This document shows, piece by piece, positions 17,491 through 24,759 of a stretch of 64,000 bases of DNA (positions are counted from its first letter, which is position 1; every line of letters begins with the position of its first letter). The notes under the pieces are model-generated. The model worked only from the letters and a program-made list of their open reading frames with translations, searched no databases and had not been told where the DNA came from. Source of the stretch: Nocardioides panacisoli (GTDB lineage: Bacteria > Actinomycetota > Actinomycetes > Propionibacteriales > Nocardioidaceae); the NCBI RefSeq assembly GCF_019448235.1, contig NZ_CP080409.1, positions 1 to 64,000 on the forward strand. Reading direction: 5' to 3'. A program made the translations under genes and the position numbers.

Positions 17491-19344
17491 GTGACCACTA
17501 CCAACGGCGCCGGGCAACCGGCAGAGCGCGAACGCGAGGGCGGCTGGATCGTCTGGCTCGTCGTCGTCGTGCTGCTCGTGGTCGCCGCCGGCGCCTACGC
17601 GGGCAGCCGGTACTGGGTGGGCGACCGCGTCCCGCGCGGCACCACCGTGTCCGGGGTCGACGTGGGCGGGATGACGCGAGACGACGCCGAGCAGGAGCTG
17701 CGCGAGGAGTTCGCCGACCGCGACGAGGCCACCATCGAGGTGGCCGTCGACGACGACCGCACCGCGACGGTCCGTCCGCAGGCGCTGGGCATGGCCGTCG
17801 ACTACGAGGCCACCCTGGACGCCGCCGGTGCGCAGGCGAGCTGGAGCCCGGGCCGGCAGTGGGACTTCTTCGGAGGCGGCGAGGACGTCGACGCCGTCGT
17901 GGAGTTCGACGACCGGGCGCTGGAGACCACGCTGCAGAAGCTGTCCAGGGGACTCGGCACCCCGCCCAAGGACGGCCGCGTCGTGTTCACCAAGAAGGGC
18001 ACGGTCCGCACCGTCGACCCGCAGGCCGGGCGCGAGATCGAGCGGGAGCCCGCACGGGCCACCCTCGCGGCGGCGTACCTCGCCGGGGACGGTGGGACCG
18101 CGCAGCTGGACCTCGTCGACGCCCAGCCCGAGATCGACGCCGACGACGTCGCCGAGGCCGTCGAGCAGGTGGCCGAGCCCGCCGTGTCGGGTCCGGTGAC
18201 CTTCGAGTTCGACGATGCCCGGGTCAAGCTGGGCAAGAGCAAGGTCGCCCAGTCGCTGCGCATGGCACCCGTGGACGGTGCCCTGGAGCTCCGGGCCAAG
18301 CAGAAGAAGCTGGTCGGCTTCGTGGAGGGCGCGACCAGCAACGGCGATCCCGTCGATGCCCGCGTCGAGCTGGTCCGCGGCCAGCCGAAGGTCGTCCCGG
18401 GCAAGCCCGGCATCAGCTTCGACCCCGCCGAGGTGTCCTCGGTCTTCCTCGACCTGGTCGGCAGCGGTGGCGGCAACGGCCGCTCCGGCGCGGTGGAGGC
18501 CGAGGTCGAGCAGCCGGGGTTCACCACCAAGGACGCCGAGGAGCTGAAGATCACCGAGAAGGTCTCGGAGTTCACCACCAGCTACCCGCACTCGGAGTAC
18601 CGCAACGTCAACATCGGCCAGGCGGCGCAGAACGCTGACGGCACGCTGCTCAAGCCCGGCGACACGTTCTCGATGAACGACATCGTGGGCGAGCGCACCG
18701 CCGCGAACGGGTTCACCGAGGGCTACATCATCTCCAACGGCATCCTGAAGAAGGACTACGGAGGCGGCGTCTCGCAGCTGGCGACCACGCTGTTCAACGC
18801 GATGTTCTTCGCCGGCCTGGAGGACATCGAGCACAAGCCGCACTCGTTCTACATCGACCGCTACCCGGTGGGCCGGGAGGCGACGGTCGCGTGGCCGACG
18901 GTGGACCTGCGGTTCCGCAACGACACCGACTACGGCGTGCTGGTGCACTCCTACATCAACCCGAGCTCGCCGGGCTCGACCGGATCGGTGACGGTGGAGA
19001 TGTACTCCACCAAGATCTGGGACATCACCGCGTCGAAGTCCGAGCGCTACGCCTACACCCAGCCCGAGACGCGCTACATCCAGGAGGACGGGTGCGAGGC
19101 GCACACCGGCTACTCCGGATTCAAGATCGACGTCACCCGGACCTTCCGCAGGGCCGGTGAGGACGCGGTCGACCACACCGAGGAGTTCAACACCACCTAC
19201 ACCCCGTCCGACTCGGTGGTCTGCGGCCCGCCCCCGGGCCAGGGCGGCAACGGTGGCAACGGCGGCGGTGGCAACGGCGGCGACGGTGGCGGCGGTGGCA
19301 ACAACCGCGACGGCGGCGACCGCGAGGGCGACAGCGGCGACTGA
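17491..19344 (+). CDS. VanW family protein with PG-binding repeats
   Basis: 617 residues. A cytoplasmic tail and one transmembrane helix (about 19-38) lead to two PG_binding_4-type domains (about 45-165 and 180-310), then a VanW domain (about 345-500) with the NVNIGQAAQNADGTLLKPGD and YGGGVSQLATTLFNA signatures. The tail after about 575 is a Gly/Asn/Asp low-complexity stretch. It is likely anchored in the membrane and acts in the cell wall; the VanW reaction is not established. The start is moved to GTG 17491 because of the -10 box. Confidence 0.9.
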   Translation: MTTTNGAGQPAEREREGGWIVWLVVVVLLVVAAGAYAGSRYWVGDRVPRGTTVSGVDVGGMTRDDAEQELREEFADRDEATIEVAVDDDRTATVRPQALGMAVDYEATLDAAGAQASWSPGRQWDFFGGGEDVDAVVEFDDRALETTLQKLSRGLGTPPKDGRVVFTKKGTVRTVDPQAGREIEREPARATLAAAYLAGDGGTAQLDLVDAQPEIDADDVAEAVEQVAEPAVSGPVTFEFDDARVKLGKSKVAQSLRMAPVDGALELRAKQKKLVGFVEGATSNGDPVDARVELVRGQPKVVPGKPGISFDPAEVSSVFLDLVGSGGGNGRSGAVEAEVEQPGFTTKDAEELKITEKVSEFTTSYPHSEYRNVNIGQAAQNADGTLLKPGDTFSMNDIVGERTAANGFTEGYIISNGILKKDYGGGVSQLATTLFNAMFFAGLEDIEHKPHSFYIDRYPVGREATVAWPTVDLRFRNDTDYGVLVHSYINPSSPGSTGSVTVEMYSTKIWDITASKSERYAYTQPETRYIQEDGCEAHTGYSGFKIDVTRTFRRAGEDAVDHTEEFNTTYTPSDSVVCGPPPGQGGNGGNGGGGNGGDGGGGGNNRDGGDREGDSGD

Positions 19345-19355
19345 CCGGTGGTCGC

Positions 19356-19373
19356 GGGTGACACACGTCACCC
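19356..19373. terminator. Hairpin between VanW and lipase genes
   Basis: GGGTGAC and GTCACCC form a perfect 7-bp stem with a 4-base loop, 12 bases after the VanW stop. It could equally be an operator for the lipase gene. Confidence 0.45.
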
Positions 19374-19385
19374 CCGGATGGTTGG

Positions 19386-20255
19386 ATGCCGGACATGCGC
19401 TCCCAGCTCCGGTCGGTGTCCCTGCTGCTCGCGATCGTCCTCGGCGTCGGCGCGTACGTCGCCGCGGCGGCCCCCGCGTCGGCGGCGCCCCCGTCCGCGC
19501 AGGGCGCGTCCTCGGCACCGCAGCCCTCGCTGCTGTTCGGGGACCCGCCGGGGGCGAACGACTGGGACTGCGTGCCGACCGCGCAGCGACCCACCCCGGC
19601 CGTGCTGGTGCACGGCACCTTCGGTGACCGCAGGAACCTGTTGCAGGGGCTGTCCCGCGACCTCAAGGACGCGGGCTTCTGCGTCTACTCGTTGGACTAC
19701 GGCCTGCGCGGCACCCGTGACATCAAGCGGTCCGCCCGCGAGCTGCGCAGCTTCGTCGACCGGGTGCTGGCGGCGACCGGTGCGGACCGGGTCTCGCTCG
19801 TGGGCCACTCCCAGGGCGGCATGATGCCGCGCTACTACATCAAGAACCTCGGCGGCGACGGGCTCGTGGAGGACCTGGTCGGCATCGCGCCCTCCAACCA
19901 CGGCACGAGGCTGGTCAACGCCTTCTCCAGCCTCGTGGTGGGCGTCTTCTGCCGCTCGTGCGTGCAGCAGGCCGCCGGGTCGGCGTTCCTGGCCGACCTC
20001 AACGCCGGCGACGAGACGCCCGGCGACGTGGACTACACCCAGATCACCACCCGCTACGACGAGGTCGTGGTGCCCCACACGTCGGGCCACCTCACCCCGG
20101 GGCCGCGGAGCACCAACATCACGCTGCAGGACCTGTGTCCGCGTGCCCTCGCCGAGCACCTGCTGATCCCGACCAACCGTGGGGTCCGTTCCCTGGTGGT
20201 CCACGCCCTGACCACCGACGGGCCGGCGCGCAGCGACTTCCGGCCCGCCTGCTGA
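19386..20255 (+). CDS. Secreted lipase (lipase class 2/EstA-type)
   Basis: 289 residues with a signal peptide (about 1-34, AAAPASAA cleavage region). An alpha/beta hydrolase domain follows with an oxyanion segment VLVHGTFGDR, the nucleophile elbow GHSQGG (Ser about 141) and a final His in VVHALT. Paired cysteines suit an extracellular enzyme. It probably hydrolyses acylglycerols or other esters outside the cell. A near ATG with a preceding TTGGAT (7-base spacing) is compatible with the chosen start. Confidence 0.88.
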   Translation: MPDMRSQLRSVSLLLAIVLGVGAYVAAAAPASAAPPSAQGASSAPQPSLLFGDPPGANDWDCVPTAQRPTPAVLVHGTFGDRRNLLQGLSRDLKDAGFCVYSLDYGLRGTRDIKRSARELRSFVDRVLAATGADRVSLVGHSQGGMMPRYYIKNLGGDGLVEDLVGIAPSNHGTRLVNAFSSLVVGVFCRSCVQQAAGSAFLADLNAGDETPGDVDYTQITTRYDEVVVPHTSGHLTPGPRSTNITLQDLCPRALAEHLLIPTNRGVRSLVVHALTTDGPARSDFRPAC

Positions 20256-20311
20256 ACTCGTCACCGCACTGGCGCCGCCGATCCCGTTGGGTGGACCACT
20301 CGACCCGAGAC

Positions 20312-20325
20312 GAGAACACGTTCTA
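20312..20325. promoter_or_regulatory. KstR-like operator
   Basis: GAGAACACGTTCTA matches the published KstR consensus TNNAACNNGTTNNA at every fixed position except the first T. The arms AGAAC/GTTCT are a perfect inverted repeat. It lies 10 bases before the start codon of the DUF35 gene and overlaps the first bases of its -10 box, which suits repression. Confidence 0.6.
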
Positions 20326-20329
20326 GTCT
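20324..20329 (+). promoter_or_regulatory. -10 box of DUF35 gene (leaderless)
   Basis: TAGTCT followed by six bases and the GTG at 20336. It shares its first two bases with the KstR-like operator. Confidence 0.5.
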
Positions 20330-20335
20330 GGGTGC

Positions 20336-20845
20336 GTGACGTCCACGCCCAGCACGCCAGCCGTCGAGGGCTGGTTCACGACCGGTGAGCAGCCACGCCT
20401 GCTCGCCTCGCGGTGCACCACGTGTGCCGACGTCGTGTTCCCGCCCGTGCCCGCCGCTGCCGCCACGTTCTGCCGCAACCCCACCTGCGCGGGGGAGGAG
20501 GCCGAGACCGTCGAGCTCTCCGCCCGGGGACGGGTCTGGTCCTACACCGATGCGCAGTACCAGCCGCCGGCGCCGTACGTGCCCGAGAGCGAGACGTATG
20601 AGCCGTTCGCGATCGCAGCCGTCGAGCTGCCCGAGGGCCTGACCGTGCTCGGCCAGGTCGCGCGGGGGTACGGCGTCGCCGACCTCACCGTGGGCGACGC
20701 GGTCGAGCTGGTCGTGGAGACGCTGCACGCCGACGAGTCCGGCGACCGCACCATCTGGCGGTGGCGACCCATCCTTGCTGGTCGAGCCGCCCGTGAGGAA
20801 CGAACGGGCGTGGCGAGACCCGATGAGGAGGTGGAGGCCGAGTGA
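20336..20845 (+). CDS. DUF35 OB-fold/zinc-ribbon acyl-CoA-binding protein
   Basis: 169 residues with an N-terminal rubredoxin-like zinc ribbon (CTTC at about 27-30, second CxxxxC pair at about 48-53) and a C-terminal OB-fold (about 60-140). DUF35 proteins partner with thiolases and channel acyl-CoA, as ChsH2 does for the aldolase Ltp2 in steroid side-chain degradation. Here the neighbour is indeed an Ltp-like thiolase, whose GTG overlaps this stop (GTGA). Both would be controlled from the KstR-like site. Confidence 0.88.
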   Translation: MTSTPSTPAVEGWFTTGEQPRLLASRCTTCADVVFPPVPAAAATFCRNPTCAGEEAETVELSARGRVWSYTDAQYQPPAPYVPESETYEPFAIAAVELPEGLTVLGQVARGYGVADLTVGDAVELVVETLHADESGDRTIWRWRPILAGRAAREERTGVARPDEEVEAE

Positions 20846-22044
20846 GCACCAGCGCCGACCGCAGCGTGACCGTCGCCGGCGTCGGGATGCACCCCTGGGG
20901 CAAGTGGGGGCGCAGCTTCGTCGAGTACGGCGTCAAGGCCGCCCGGGACGCACTCGCCGACGCCGGGGTGGCCTGGACCGACGTGGACCTCGTCGTCGGC
21001 GGCGAGACGGTGCGCAACGGCTACGCCGGCTACGTCGCCGGCTCCACCTTCGCCCAGGCCCTGGGCTGGAGCGGCGCCCGCATCGCGACGTCGTACGCCG
21101 CCTGCGCGACGGGTGCGCAGGCGCTGGACACCGCACGGGCCCGGATCCTGGCCGGGATGTCGGACGTGGCGCTGGTCGTGGGGGCGGACACCACCCCGAA
21201 GGGCTTCCTCGCACCCAATGCGGGGGAGCGGTGGGACGACCCGGACTGGCTGCGGTTCCGGCTGCTGGGGATGACCAACCCGGCCTACTTCGCGCTCTAC
21301 GCGCGGCGGCGGATGGACCTCTACGGCGCCACGAGCGAGGACTTCGCACGGGTGAAGGTCAAGAACGCCCGCCACGGGCTGGCCAACCCCAACGCGCGCT
21401 ACCGCAAGGAGGTCAGCGCCGAGGACGTCGCGGCCTCGCCGGTCGTGTCCGACCCGCTGCACCTGCTCGACATCTGCGCCACCTCCGACGGTGCGGCCGC
21501 GGTGGTCCTGATGAGCCCGGAGTACGCGAAGCGGCACGGGATCGCCCGCCCGGTGCGGATGGCGGCCGTCGCGACGGTGACGCCGACCTACCCCAACACG
21601 GTCATCGACATGCCCCTGCTGGCCACCGACTCCCGTGCGGCCGCCGGCGAGCCCGAGCGGACCTTCAAGGAGTCCATCGGCGACGCGGCGTACGAGGAGG
21701 CCGGGATCGGCCCCGAGGACGTCGACGTCGCGGAGGTCTACGACCTCTCCACCGCGCTCGAGCTGGACTGGATGGAGGACCTCGGCCTGTGCAAGCGCGG
21801 CGAGGCGGAGGTGCTGCTGCGCGAGGGTGACACCACCATCGGTGGTCGCATCCCGGTCAACCCCTCCGGCGGGCTGGCCTGCTTCGGCGAGGCCGTGCCC
21901 GCGCAGGCGCTGGCGCAGGTGTGCGAGCTCGCCTGGCAGCTCCGTGGCCGGGCGACCGGTCGCCAGGTCGAGGGTGCCCGCGTGGGGATCACCGCCAACC
22001 AGGGCCTCTTCGGCCACGGCTCCTCGGTGATCCTCACGCGTTGA
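20842..22044 (+). CDS. Thiolase-fold lipid-transfer protein (Ltp-like)
   Basis: 400 residues with a thiolase fold of the SCP-x/Ltp subgroup. It has a reactive-Cys region SYAACATGAQAL (about 90-101), NPSGGLACFGEA (about 334-345) and GLFGHGSS near the C-terminus. Members either cleave 3-ketoacyl-CoA or act as aldolases with a DUF35 partner. The adjoining DUF35 gene and the KstR-like operator favour a role in steroid or branched-chain acyl-CoA degradation, though the substrate is not readable from sequence. Confidence 0.85.
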   Translation: MSTSADRSVTVAGVGMHPWGKWGRSFVEYGVKAARDALADAGVAWTDVDLVVGGETVRNGYAGYVAGSTFAQALGWSGARIATSYAACATGAQALDTARARILAGMSDVALVVGADTTPKGFLAPNAGERWDDPDWLRFRLLGMTNPAYFALYARRRMDLYGATSEDFARVKVKNARHGLANPNARYRKEVSAEDVAASPVVSDPLHLLDICATSDGAAAVVLMSPEYAKRHGIARPVRMAAVATVTPTYPNTVIDMPLLATDSRAAAGEPERTFKESIGDAAYEEAGIGPEDVDVAEVYDLSTALELDWMEDLGLCKRGEAEVLLREGDTTIGGRIPVNPSGGLACFGEAVPAQALAQVCELAWQLRGRATGRQVEGARVGITANQGLFGHGSSVILTR

Positions 22045-22080
22045 GGCCGTCACGGGCACATGCGGTGCCCCCGCGTGCCG

Positions 22081-22086
22081 TAGTCT
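22081..22086 (+). promoter_or_regulatory. Possible -10 box of small gene
   Basis: TAGTCT, 22 bases before the ATG at 22109. A GAGAGG ribosome-binding site lies in between, so this would be a normal leadered transcript. Confidence 0.35.
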
Positions 22087-22108
22087 CGTAGACGACGAGA
22101 GGCGACGG

Positions 22109-22363
22109 ATGACCCAACGCCAGCCGCACGACCTGACGACTTCCTTTCGAGCGGTCGAGCGAGCGCGAGCCACGCTCGCGACGGCGCGCAGGAATGGTTC
22201 GCACCGTGACGCGGCCACCCCGGAACAGCGGGAACTCCTGGATGCGTTGGAGGACTGCGCCGATGCGCTGGCGTTCCACGGACAACCCATCTCCTACCGC
22301 ATGCACAACGAGTTGGCCATGTACCGCGCGCTGTTCTGCACCAGGCGGCCCCCCGCACTGTGA
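22109..22363 (+). CDS. Small helical hypothetical protein
   Basis: 84 residues, mostly helical and charged, with no recognised domain. A GAGAGGCGACGG ribosome-binding site precedes the ATG and a strong hairpin follows the stop, which supports a real gene. Composition is slightly less G+C-rich than its neighbours. The middle (EQRELLDALEDCADALAFHG) looks like a helix-turn-helix pair but no family comes to mind. Confidence 0.55.
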   Translation: MTQRQPHDLTTSFRAVERARATLATARRNGSHRDAATPEQRELLDALEDCADALAFHGQPISYRMHNELAMYRALFCTRRPPAL

Positions 22364-22365
22364 GT

Positions 22366-22384
22366 CGGGCCCCGTCGGGGCCCG
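22366..22384. terminator. Bidirectional hairpin terminator
   Basis: CGGGCCCC and GGGGCCCG form an 8-bp perfect stem with a 3-base loop between two convergent genes. Confidence 0.6.
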
Positions 22385-22389
22385 GAGGC

Positions 22390-23244
22390 TCACACGGCGC
22401 TGCGGTTGCCGCGGGTGCGGGCGGGCCGGACCCGCCAGACGCGGTGCGTGCCGGTGAGGCCCTTCAGCGGCACCTCGTCCCCGCCGTCGAGCACCACGGC
22501 GGCGTCCTCGTCCAGGGCGTCGCGGACGGCGTCGCTGGCCAGCACCTCGCCCCCGGCGGCGAGGTCGGCGACCCGGGCCGCCATGGCGACGTTGCGCCCG
22601 AAGTAGTCACCCTCCTTGGCCACCACCTGGCCGCAGTGGATGCCGATCCGCACCCGGACCGGGCCGTGGCGGCGCAACGCGGCGTCGGTGCTGCGCTCGA
22701 GGTCGCGCTGCACCTTCACGGCCGCCCGGCAGGCCGCCTCGGGGTCGCGGAAGGCCACCATGAACCCGTCGCCGGCGGTCTTGACCACCTGGCCGCGGTA
22801 CTTGTCGATGCGCGCCCGCAGCACCCGGTCGTGGGCGTTGAGCACCCGCACCCACGTGTCGTCGCCCAGCCGGTCGTTGAGCGCGGTCGAGTCCTCGATG
22901 TCGGAGAAGAACAGCGTCACGGTGCCGTCCGAGGCCGCCATGTGGACGATCTCCGCCCGCTCCTCGGTGCCGGCCCACTGTGCGATGTCCTCGATCGCGC
23001 CCTGCACCAGCCCGGTCAGGCCCTCGGTGCGCACCCGCTCGGCGGTGCGGAGCATCCGGCGCGCGTAGCGCTCCACCGTCGTGCTCGGTGGCGGCGGCTT
23101 CAACGCCGCGGCGAGGTCCGCCTCCACCTGGGCGAGCCGCTCCTGCTGCTCGGCGACCTGCCGGCGCAGCGTGACGGCGTACACCGCGAGCCCGCCCAGC
23201 GCGGTGGCCAGGGCGAGACAGAGGAGGAGCAGAGCGGTGACCAC
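22390..23244 (-). CDS. Membrane-anchored class III adenylate/guanylate cyclase
   Basis: 284 residues. One N-terminal transmembrane helix (about 4-24) and a short coiled coil (about 26-48) precede a linker and the cyclase homology domain (about 105-255). The domain shows the metal-binding FFSDIEDST, a GDDTWVRVLNAHD helix, KTAGDGFMVAF and IGIHCGQVV. The pattern fits cAMP-forming actinobacterial enzymes. The GTG at 23244 is chosen because it starts the membrane helix. It is divergent from the MoxR/VWA operon. Confidence 0.88.
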   Translation of the reverse strand: MVTALLLLCLALATALGGLAVYAVTLRRQVAEQQERLAQVEADLAAALKPPPPSTTVERYARRMLRTAERVRTEGLTGLVQGAIEDIAQWAGTEERAEIVHMAASDGTVTLFFSDIEDSTALNDRLGDDTWVRVLNAHDRVLRARIDKYRGQVVKTAGDGFMVAFRDPEAACRAAVKVQRDLERSTDAALRRHGPVRVRIGIHCGQVVAKEGDYFGRNVAMAARVADLAAGGEVLASDAVRDALDEDAAVVLDGGDEVPLKGLTGTHRVWRVRPARTRGNRSAV

Positions 23245-23361
23245 GACGGCAGTATGTCCCGAGTCGGCCCCCGATGGGGCCTGCGTCCCAGCGATTCCCG
23301 CCGATGTGGCGGGCGCCACGTCCGGCGGTCGCCTTCTGCGCTGCCTAGTACCTTGGCAGGC

Positions 23362-24759
23362 GTGACTTCGGCTCCCAGCATCAGCACCGTCGGTCAACTG
23401 CGCGCCTCCGGGCACGAGCACAAGGGGCTGCGCACCGAGATCCGCGACAACCTCCTCGCCCGCCTCGCGGCCGGGGAGGACCCCTGGCCCGGACTGCACG
23501 GCTTCGAGGACACCGTCATCCCACAGCTGGAGCGTGCCCTGATCGCCGGGCACGACCTCGTGCTGCTCGGCGAGCGCGGCCAGGGCAAGACCCGGCTGCT
23601 GCGCACCATGGTGGGCCTGCTGGACGAGTGGACGCCGGTGATCGAGGACTCCGAGCTGGGTGAGCATCCCTACGAGCCGGTCACCCACGAGTCGCGCCGC
23701 CGCGCCGCCGAGCTCGGCGACGAGCTGCCGGTCACCTGGCGCCACCGCGAGGACCGGTACGCCGAGAAGCTGGCCACGCCCGACACCTCGGTTGCCGACC
23801 TCATCGGTGACGTCGACCCGATGAAGGTCGCCGAGGGACGCTCGCTGGGCGACCCCGAGACGATCCACTTCGGCCTCATCCCGCGCTCGCACCGTGGCAT
23901 CGTGGCGATCAACGAGCTGCCCGACCTGGCCGAGCGGATCCAGGTGGCGATGCTCAACGTGATGGAGGAGCGCGACATCCAGATCCGCGGCTACGTGCTG
24001 CGGCTGCCGCTGGACCTGCTCGTGGTCGCCTCGGCCAACCCGGAGGACTACACCAACCGTGGCCGCATCATCACCCCGCTGCAGGACCGCTTCGGTGCCG
24101 AGATCCGCACCCACTACCCGCGCGAACTCGAGGCCGAGGTCGCGGTGATCCGGCAGGAGGCCGGTCTGGTCGCGGAGGTCCCGGACGCCCTGCTGGAGGT
24201 GCTGGCGCGCTTCACCCGCAACCTGCGGGACTCCTCGGCGGTCGACCAGCGTTCCGGCGTCTCGGCACGTTTCGCCATCGCGGGCGCCGAGACCATCGCG
24301 GCTGCGGCGCTGCGCCGTGCGACCCGGCTGGGGGAGTCCGACGCCGTGGCCCGCGTCGTCGACCTCGACACCGCGGTGGAGGTGCTCGCGGGCAAGATCG
24401 AGTTCGAGACCGGCGAGGAGGGCCGCGAGACCGACATCCTCACCCACCTGCTGCGCACCGCGATCGCCGAGACCGTCCGCGAGCACTTCCGCGGCCTGGA
24501 CATGGGCCTGCTCGTCACCGCGATCGAGGACGGCGCCACCGTGACCACGGGCGGCGAGGTGAGTGCGCACGACGTACTCGACGGACTGCCCGTGCTGGGC
24601 GAGTCCGAGCTCTACGACGACGTGTGCGACCGACTCTTCGACCGCGCCGAGCTCAGTGACGGCCGCCGGGCCTGCGCGATCGAGCTGGCCCTGGAGGGGC
24701 TCTTCCTCGCCCGCAAGATCGGCAAGGACACCGACGGCCGGGAGACGGTCTACGGATGA
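23362..24759 (+). CDS. MoxR/Mg-chelatase-type AAA ATPase
   Basis: 465 residues. Walker A is GERGQGKTR (about 71-79). The Walker B-like region is GIVAINELPDL, and a sensor-type VASANPEDYTNRGR segment follows. A helical lid lies from about 260 on. It matches M. tuberculosis Rv0958 in size and layout (from memory). Such ATPases remodel proteins or insert metals together with a VWA partner, which here is the next gene, overlapping by ATGA. TAGTAC lies 10 bases before the GTG start. Confidence 0.88.
   Translation: MTSAPSISTVGQLRASGHEHKGLRTEIRDNLLARLAAGEDPWPGLHGFEDTVIPQLERALIAGHDLVLLGERGQGKTRLLRTMVGLLDEWTPVIEDSELGEHPYEPVTHESRRRAAELGDELPVTWRHREDRYAEKLATPDTSVADLIGDVDPMKVAEGRSLGDPETIHFGLIPRSHRGIVAINELPDLAERIQVAMLNVMEERDIQIRGYVLRLPLDLLVVASANPEDYTNRGRIITPLQDRFGAEIRTHYPRELEAEVAVIRQEAGLVAEVPDALLEVLARFTRNLRDSSAVDQRSGVSARFAIAGAETIAAAALRRATRLGESDAVARVVDLDTAVEVLAGKIEFETGEEGRETDILTHLLRTAIAETVREHFRGLDMGLLVTAIEDGATVTTGGEVSAHDVLDGLPVLGESELYDDVCDRLFDRAELSDGRRACAIELALEGLFLARKIGKDTDGRETVYG

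Noticed and set aside
19230..19344. Gly-rich repeats at the end of the VanW gene
   Set aside because: These code for a low-complexity protein tail and are not a DNA repeat array or CRISPR.
17404..19518. 704-codon frame opposite VanW
   Set aside because: Shadow of the VanW gene: low-complexity Val/Leu/Asp repeats and no recognisable motif.
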